From: Polyangiaceae bacterium
GTDB lineage: Bacteria; Myxococcota_A; Polyangia; Polyangiales; Polyangiaceae
Direction: 5' to 3'
Length of the DNA stretch: 43,182 bases
Assembly (NCBI GenBank): GCA_022842465.1
Contig: JALHPN010000054.1
Coordinates: 1 to 43,182 of the forward strand
The notes under the pieces were generated by a model. That model did not search any database and was not told the DNA's origin. It saw nothing but the letters and a program-made list of their open reading frames with translations. The position numbers and the translations under genes are program-made. Of this stretch, positions 39,533 through 43,182 are shown piece after piece (within the stretch, counting starts at the first letter, position 1; each line of letters begins with the position of its first letter).

Positions 39533-40827
39533 CGCTCGCTCTGCGGCAAGCGTAGTGTGAACACGGCGCCGCCGCCCTCGCGATTCGCGACGGTCAGCGT
39601 CCCCTCGTGCTGCTCGGCGATGCGCCGAGCGACGGCGAGGCCGAGCCCGGTCCCCTTCGTCCGCGTCGTGACGAAGGGCTCGAAGATGGTCGCCTCCGAG
39701 CCGGTCGGGATCCCCGGACCGCGGTCACGCACCTCGACGACCACGTCCGCGCCGCGAAGGACGATCTCGACCTCTACCTCGCCCTCTTCCGCGGCCTGGA
39801 GAGCGTTCGCGACGAGGTTGTGGACCGCGCGCGCAAGCCGTGCGGCGTCGACGTCGAGGTGCGCGGAGGCCTCGCTCGCGCGAACGAGCACGCGCGTGCG
39901 ATCGAGGTCGGCGAGCGCGCGCTCCAGGAGCTCGCGCGGCGCGATCGGCGTCCGCTCGATCGGCCCGTCGCGCACGAAGTCGAGGAGGCTCGTCGTGAGC
40001 GCCTCGATCCGCTCGGCCTCGGCCACGACGCGTGCGGCCTTCGTCGTCTTCTTCGCGTCGCCGCCGTCCTCGAGGTCCTCGAGAAGGAGCTGAGCGTGGC
40101 CCTTCAGCGACGCGAGGGGGTTCCGGAGCTCGTGGGCCATGACGGACGACATGCTCCCTAGCGCCACGAGGCGCTGCTCCCGCGCGGCCTTCGCCTCGAC
40201 CGAGGCGAGCCGGGCCGCGCTCCGCGACCAGGCGAGGGCGAACGCGAGGAGCACGACGCCCGCGACCGCGCCGACGACGCCGATCCGCGTGAGGTCCGTC
40301 CGGAGCGTCTCGATCACCGGCGGCTCGAGCTCGAGGACCAGGAGGGGCATGCCGCCCGGCCCTCGTCGCTCGAGCCGCTCGCCGTGCGCGAGGGGAGGGA
40401 ACGGCAAGGGCGGCGGCGTCGCGCTCGGCGCGTGCGGCGGCCTCCGTGGGAGGAGCGGACCGGTCATGCGGACACGCTTTCCGGCGCGCGTCGTATGACC
40501 GGGGTGGAGCTCGGCCTCCGCGATCTCCGTCTTGCCGGCTTCGAGGAGCGGCCGGCCGTCACGTCCGACGAGGCCGACGTACCGGAGCCCGTCCGCCTCG
40601 TGCGCCGCGAGGACGCGCGCCAGGGACGTCTCGGTCGGCGGGCCGCCGGCTTCGGCGAGCTCGGTCATGACCGCCTGCGCGAGGAGATCGCCTTCCCCGC
40701 GCACGACGACGTCCGACGCCTCCGCGAGCGCGCGCTGGGCGAGGACGACCGTCACCGCGAGGGCGAGCACCGCCAGCGCCGCCATCGCGACCGCTCCGCT
40801 CGTCGCCCATCGTCCGCGCGTCGTCAT
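39529..40827 (-). CDS. Sensor histidine kinase, ZraS-like
   Basis: 432 aa. First membrane helix about residues 12-31, a periplasmic domain of about 150 residues containing a Pro-rich stretch (RRPPHAPSATPPPLPFPP), and a second helix about 183-203 (IGVVGAVAGVVLLAFALAW). The core has H-box VMAHELRNPLASLKGH, N-box HNLVANALQAA, G1 DRGPGIP and G2 GTGLGLAVARR. It phosphorylates the coupled regulator. The periplasmic input and the adjacent Spy-like lipoprotein suggest envelope stress or metal sensing, as for ZraS in enterobacteria. It is divergently transcribed from the Spy-like gene across a 205-bp region rich in palindromes. Confidence 0.94.
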
Positions 40828-40842
40828 GAAGGCAGGCCCCAG

Positions 40843-40858
40843 TTCACGTCGCGTGCCA
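40843..40858 (-). promoter_or_regulatory. Partial sigma54 element upstream of the kinase gene
   Basis: Minus strand TGGCACGCGACGTGAA: the -24 half TGGCACG is perfect but the -12 half reads GTGA, lacking the conserved GC. It could be a weak or degenerate autoregulatory promoter for the kinase-regulator operon, as in enterobacterial zraSR. Low confidence. Confidence 0.25.
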
Positions 40859-40922
40859 CCCTACCAGGGCGAGCGGTCGTCGCGCGGTCTCGCGGCCGGG
40901 ATGCGGACCCTGCAGCGGCGAC

Positions 40923-40937
40923 GTGCGGATTCCGCAC
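40923..40937. promoter_or_regulatory. Perfect palindrome, likely activator-binding site
   Basis: GTGCGGA-T-TCCGCAC, 15 bp, centred about 86 bp upstream of the predicted start of the Spy-like gene. A site at this distance is typical for NtrC-family activators. Confidence 0.6.
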
Positions 40938-40960
40938 TCCCGCACGCTCGGGCTCCGCGG

Positions 40961-40972
40961 ATCCCGCGGGAT
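40961..40972. promoter_or_regulatory. Second palindrome in the kinase/Spy-like intergenic region
   Basis: ATCCCGCGGGAT, 12-bp perfect palindrome, 24 bp downstream of the first and about 50 bp before the predicted start point. It may be a second activator site. Its sequence differs from the first palindrome. Confidence 0.4.
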
Positions 40973-40989
40973 TCGCCCGTCCTCGCGCC

Positions 40990-41005
40990 TGGCAGGCTGC
41001 TTGCT
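40990..41005 (+). promoter_or_regulatory. Sigma54 promoter of the Spy/ZraP-like gene
   Basis: TGGCAGGCTGCTTGCT differs from TGGCACG-N4-TTGCW at one position. GG (40991-40992) and GC (41003-41004) are 12 nt apart. Predicted start about 41016, followed by AGGAG at 41021-41025, 7 nt before ATG 41033. Best promoter in the window. Confidence 0.7.
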
Positions 41006-41032
41006 GTAGTGGTCGTCCAGAGGAGACGAACG

Positions 41033-41965
41033 ATGAAGACCTTTCGCACGCTGTTCCCCATGCTCGGTGTCGCCCTGACCCTCGCCGCTTGCAGTGGAGA
41101 GTCGACCGGCAACGCCGGCGCGGAGTCGGCGAGCTCCGCCCAAACCAAGGCCGTGGCCGACGACGGCCGCCCGAGCGCCGGTCGCCCGCATCACGGCCAC
41201 GGCGCCCCCGGCGGCCCGGGCATGCTGCTCTTCGCCGCGCTGCACGAGGACATCAAGCTCACGCCGGAGCAGAAGGCGAAGCTCGAGGGCCTCGTCGCGT
41301 CGAGCCGGCCCGAGCCTCCCGCCGCGGACACGTCGCGCACGACCCAGCTCGCCTCCGCCGTACGCTCGGGCAAGATCGAGGCGTCGACGCTCCAGCCTCC
41401 GAAGGAGGCCATGGAGTCGGCGCACAAGGAGCACGCCGCGAAGCTCGCGACGTCGCTCTCGACGCTCCACGACACGCTCACGAAGGAGCAGCGCGTGGCG
41501 CTCGTCGACGCCGTGAAGGCGAAGGCGGGAGCGCACGGTCCGCGCAAGCTCGAGGACGGCCGGCCGCCGCGCGTCGCGGGCCACGGCCCCCGCGCGATGG
41601 GCCCGATGGCTCACCTCCTCGAGGGCCTCGATCTCACCGAGGCCCAGAAGGAGCAGATCAAGACGAAGCTCGAGGAGAGCCGTCCTGCGCCTCCGAGCGA
41701 CGCCGATCGCGAGGCCATGAAGGCGAAGTTCGAGGCCATGAAGAAGGACATGGACGCGAAGCTCGAGAGCTTCAAGGCCGACGCCTTCGACGCGAACGCC
41801 TTCGTCACCCCACCTGCAGGCTTCGGCAAGAAGGCGCTCGAGGGCCACGCCGACCGGATGGCGACCGACCTCCAGATCGTCGTCTCGGTGCTCGATCAGG
41901 CGCAGCGCGAGAAGCTCGCCGCGAAGATCGAGCAGGGGCCGCCCGCGCGTCCCATGCGCCGCTGA
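41033..41965 (+). CDS. Spy/CpxP/ZraP-like periplasmic chaperone lipoprotein
   Basis: 310 aa. Lipoprotein signal MKTFRTLFPMLGVALTLAAC (lipobox LAAC), then a His-rich segment (RPHHGHGAPGG) that could bind zinc. The rest is highly helical and charged with four LTxxQ-type motifs: KLTPEQKAKLEGL, TLTKEQRVAL, DLTEAQKEQIKTKL and VLDQAQREKL. Spy/CpxP proteins carry two, so this looks like a tandem double version. The family binds unfolded proteins in the periplasm and, in ZraP, zinc. A strong sigma54 promoter and palindromes precede it, and it faces the ZraSR-like operon, so it is the likely main output of that two-component system. Confidence 0.9.
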   Translation: MKTFRTLFPMLGVALTLAACSGESTGNAGAESASSAQTKAVADDGRPSAGRPHHGHGAPGGPGMLLFAALHEDIKLTPEQKAKLEGLVASSRPEPPAADTSRTTQLASAVRSGKIEASTLQPPKEAMESAHKEHAAKLATSLSTLHDTLTKEQRVALVDAVKAKAGAHGPRKLEDGRPPRVAGHGPRAMGPMAHLLEGLDLTEAQKEQIKTKLEESRPAPPSDADREAMKAKFEAMKKDMDAKLESFKADAFDANAFVTPPAGFGKKALEGHADRMATDLQIVVSVLDQAQREKLAAKIEQGPPARPMRR

Positions 41966-42013
41966 GCCGAGCCGCGTTTGACGAGGCCCGTGGGGGACGC
42001 TACGCCGTCGCCC

Positions 42014-42805
42014 ATGGGCCTCGTCGTTCCCGCGCTCGCGCCGCTCGCCCGCGCGGGGTTTGTGCCCGACGCGAGCGGCAAGCGCTGGACGTACGACAAC
42101 GCGGCGCGCTCCACGCACTGGTCGGTCCTGTGGATGGAGGCGAGCGACGACCCGGACGAGACGACGCTCGCGTGCCGCGTCACCCACGATCGGATCGACG
42201 GCGACCAGTCCATCTACGTGACCCTCCAGGGCATCGACGACACCGAGCGCGCGAACCTCGTCCTCGTCGTCGCCGAGATCGCGAGCGTGCTCGACGACGA
42301 GAACTACGACAAGGCGCTCGGGCCCCTCTTCGGCTCCGGCCTCGAGGTGACCTACCGCGACGGCTGGCTCAAGGTCTCGCGGGCGAAGGCCGATCTCGAC
42401 GAAGGCGCCCTCGCGCGGCGCTCTGCCTTCGTGAGCGCGTGTCGCGCGAGCGGCTTCTCCGACACGAGCGGCTACGACGCGATGTTCGACGCGGGGCTCA
42501 TCCTCTCGCCCGAGGCGCGCGCCGAGCAGAAGACCGCGCGCGGCGCCCTCGTCCTCGACTACTACGCGTTCCGCGACTTCGTCGAGCTGAGCTTCCAGCG
42601 CGACGACGACGACCGCACGGTGCGTCTTCGTGGCTTTCGCCCGAGCGACGTCCGACGCGCGGTCGAGGCCTGCGCGCACCTCGCGGCCGGCACCGACGCG
42701 CGCTCGCTCGAGAGCGCCGTCCGCGAGCTCGCCGCCTGCTGTCGGCGCGCCACGATCGAGACCGCGGACGGGTGGCGGAGCCTCGACGGCGGCGCCCCGA
42801 GCTGA
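42014..42805 (+). CDS. Hypothetical protein
   Basis: 263 aa, cytoplasmic by appearance (no signal or membrane segment). Acidic, with an alpha/beta feel: WSVLWMEASDDPDETTLACR, QSIYVTLQGIDDTERANLVL, GLEVTYRDGWLKVSRAKADL, VELSFQRDDDDRTVRLRGFR. I do not recognise a family. ATG 42014 is chosen over TTG 41978: a TACGCC hexamer at 42001-42006 lies 7 nt before it, in line with other leaderless-type starts here. It is 48 bp downstream of the Spy-like gene on the same strand and convergent with the last gene of the window. Confidence 0.8.
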   Translation: MGLVVPALAPLARAGFVPDASGKRWTYDNAARSTHWSVLWMEASDDPDETTLACRVTHDRIDGDQSIYVTLQGIDDTERANLVLVVAEIASVLDDENYDKALGPLFGSGLEVTYRDGWLKVSRAKADLDEGALARRSAFVSACRASGFSDTSGYDAMFDAGLILSPEARAEQKTARGALVLDYYAFRDFVELSFQRDDDDRTVRLRGFRPSDVRRAVEACAHLAAGTDARSLESAVRELAACCRRATIETADGWRSLDGGAPS

Positions 42806-42811
42806 GCCGCT

Positions 42812-43182
42812 TCAGGTCGAGCGGTACGGCGTGCCCTCGCTCGCGAGCACGGCCTCCGCGAGCGGCGAAGCCGGCCCGCGGTGACGCACGACGCGCGCGA
42901 GGATCGACGTGGGCGTCCCGAGCGCCTGCGCGTCTCTCGCGGCCTCGTCGCGGAGCGCGCGGAGCTCCGCCCTCGCCTCCTCGCGGCGGCCGCTCCCGGC
43001 GAGGGCGTGCGCGAGGGCCGCGCGCGCGAGGTGCTTCACGCTCGCATCGACCTCGCCGGAGAGCGCCTTCCGGCACCGGTCCTCGAGGTCGTCGGCCGGC
43101 GTGTCCTCGAGCGCGTCGAGGAGGAGGTCCATCGCCCCGAGGGCGCGCTGGTAGAGCGGGGACACCTTCTCCCGTGGCACCG
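42812..43182 (-). CDS. C-terminal part of a helical-repeat protein (5' end outside the window)
   Basis: About 123 codons are visible from the window edge to a TGA at 42814-42812. The sequence is strongly helical with repeats of about 35 residues (LYQRALGAMDLLLDALEDTP; HLARAALAHALAGSGRREEA; LRALRDEAARDAQALG), like TPR or other superhelical repeat proteins. There is a GTG at 43180, but nothing marks it as the true start, so the gene is treated as truncated. It ends 6 bp from the stop of the convergent hypothetical gene. Confidence 0.65.
   Translation of the reverse strand, partial: VPREKVSPLYQRALGAMDLLLDALEDTPADDLEDRCRKALSGEVDASVKHLARAALAHALAGSGRREEARAELRALRDEAARDAQALGTPTSILARVVRHRGPASPLAEAVLASEGTPYRST

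Noticed and set aside
42807..42824. CCGCT...AGCGG hairpin between convergent genes as a terminator
   Set aside because: The stem is only 5 bp with no T-run, and it extends into the start of the next gene's coding end.

Overview
This is a window of very GC-rich, densely coded DNA with the look of a myxobacterium (Myxococcota, Polyangia-like). The reasons are strong CTC/GTC/GCG/GAG codon preference, about eleven putative lipoproteins of unknown role, three sigma54 activators and two histidine kinases in 43 kb, an FHA-type activator directly behind the tail of an Ala/Pro-rich protein ending in NPYE, and few Shine-Dalgarno sequences. The taxonomic assignment is inference. I see no rRNA, tRNA, CRISPR array, IS element or phage gene. 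Both window edges cut a gene.

Layout. 1-5.1 kb: tail of an upstream gene, an FHA-sigma54 activator, a secreted protein, a large lipoprotein and a pectinacetylesterase/Notum-like lipoprotein. 5.1-7.5 kb: a DUF2277 protein, then a translationally coupled small subunit and GMC oxidoreductase. 7.5-12.4 kb: an IPT/TIG lipoprotein, a PQQ-sugar-dehydrogenase-like propeller lipoprotein, an OPA-type MFS transporter and another lipoprotein. 12.4-20.05 kb, all minus strand: an AI-2E-family permease, a two-domain SGNH esterase, a GAF-PAS-PAS-GGDEF diguanylate cyclase coupled to a 34-codon small ORF and a HELAH metallopeptidase, and a DUF6351 tannase-like hydrolase. 20.4-22.9 kb: an isoprenylcysteine-methyltransferase-like membrane protein, TauE/SafE, YeeE/YedE and DUF6691, a sulfur-compound transport operon. 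22.8-27.8 kb, minus strand: an SLC45-like sugar transporter, a secreted GH13 enzyme and an NtrC-type response regulator. 27.8-34.3 kb: an RCC1-repeat lipoprotein, a SPRY-like lipoprotein, a WGR/LRR protein with foreign codon usage and a histidine kinase. 34.4-37.1 kb: an alpha/beta hydrolase, a membrane-SRPBCC protein and a divergent fatty-acid-desaturase-like enzyme. 37.3-42 kb: a Zra-like envelope-stress locus, with a lipoprotein, an NtrC-type regulator, its kinase and a Spy/ZraP-like lipoprotein. 42-43.2 kb: a hypothetical gene and a truncated gene.

Three signals stand out. (1) A 66-bp stretch from the 3' end of the histidine kinase gene (32694-32759) recurs in the same orientation at 29261-29326. 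The two copies bracket a 3.4-kb segment holding a lipoprotein gene and the CTG-rich WGR/LRR gene, as expected of a small island or recombination scar. (2) Candidate sigma54 (-24/-12) promoters sit before many genes. The best (40990-41005) precedes the Spy-like gene and has palindromic upstream sites. A divergent pair at 36313-36328 and 36450-36465 flanks a nested palindrome centred at 36400. (3) Many start codons lie only 6-10 nt after a TAnnnT-like hexamer, or 2-4 nt after the predicted sigma54 start point, and lack a ribosome binding site, suggesting widespread leaderless or near-leaderless mRNAs. All promoter calls were made by eye and need transcript data.
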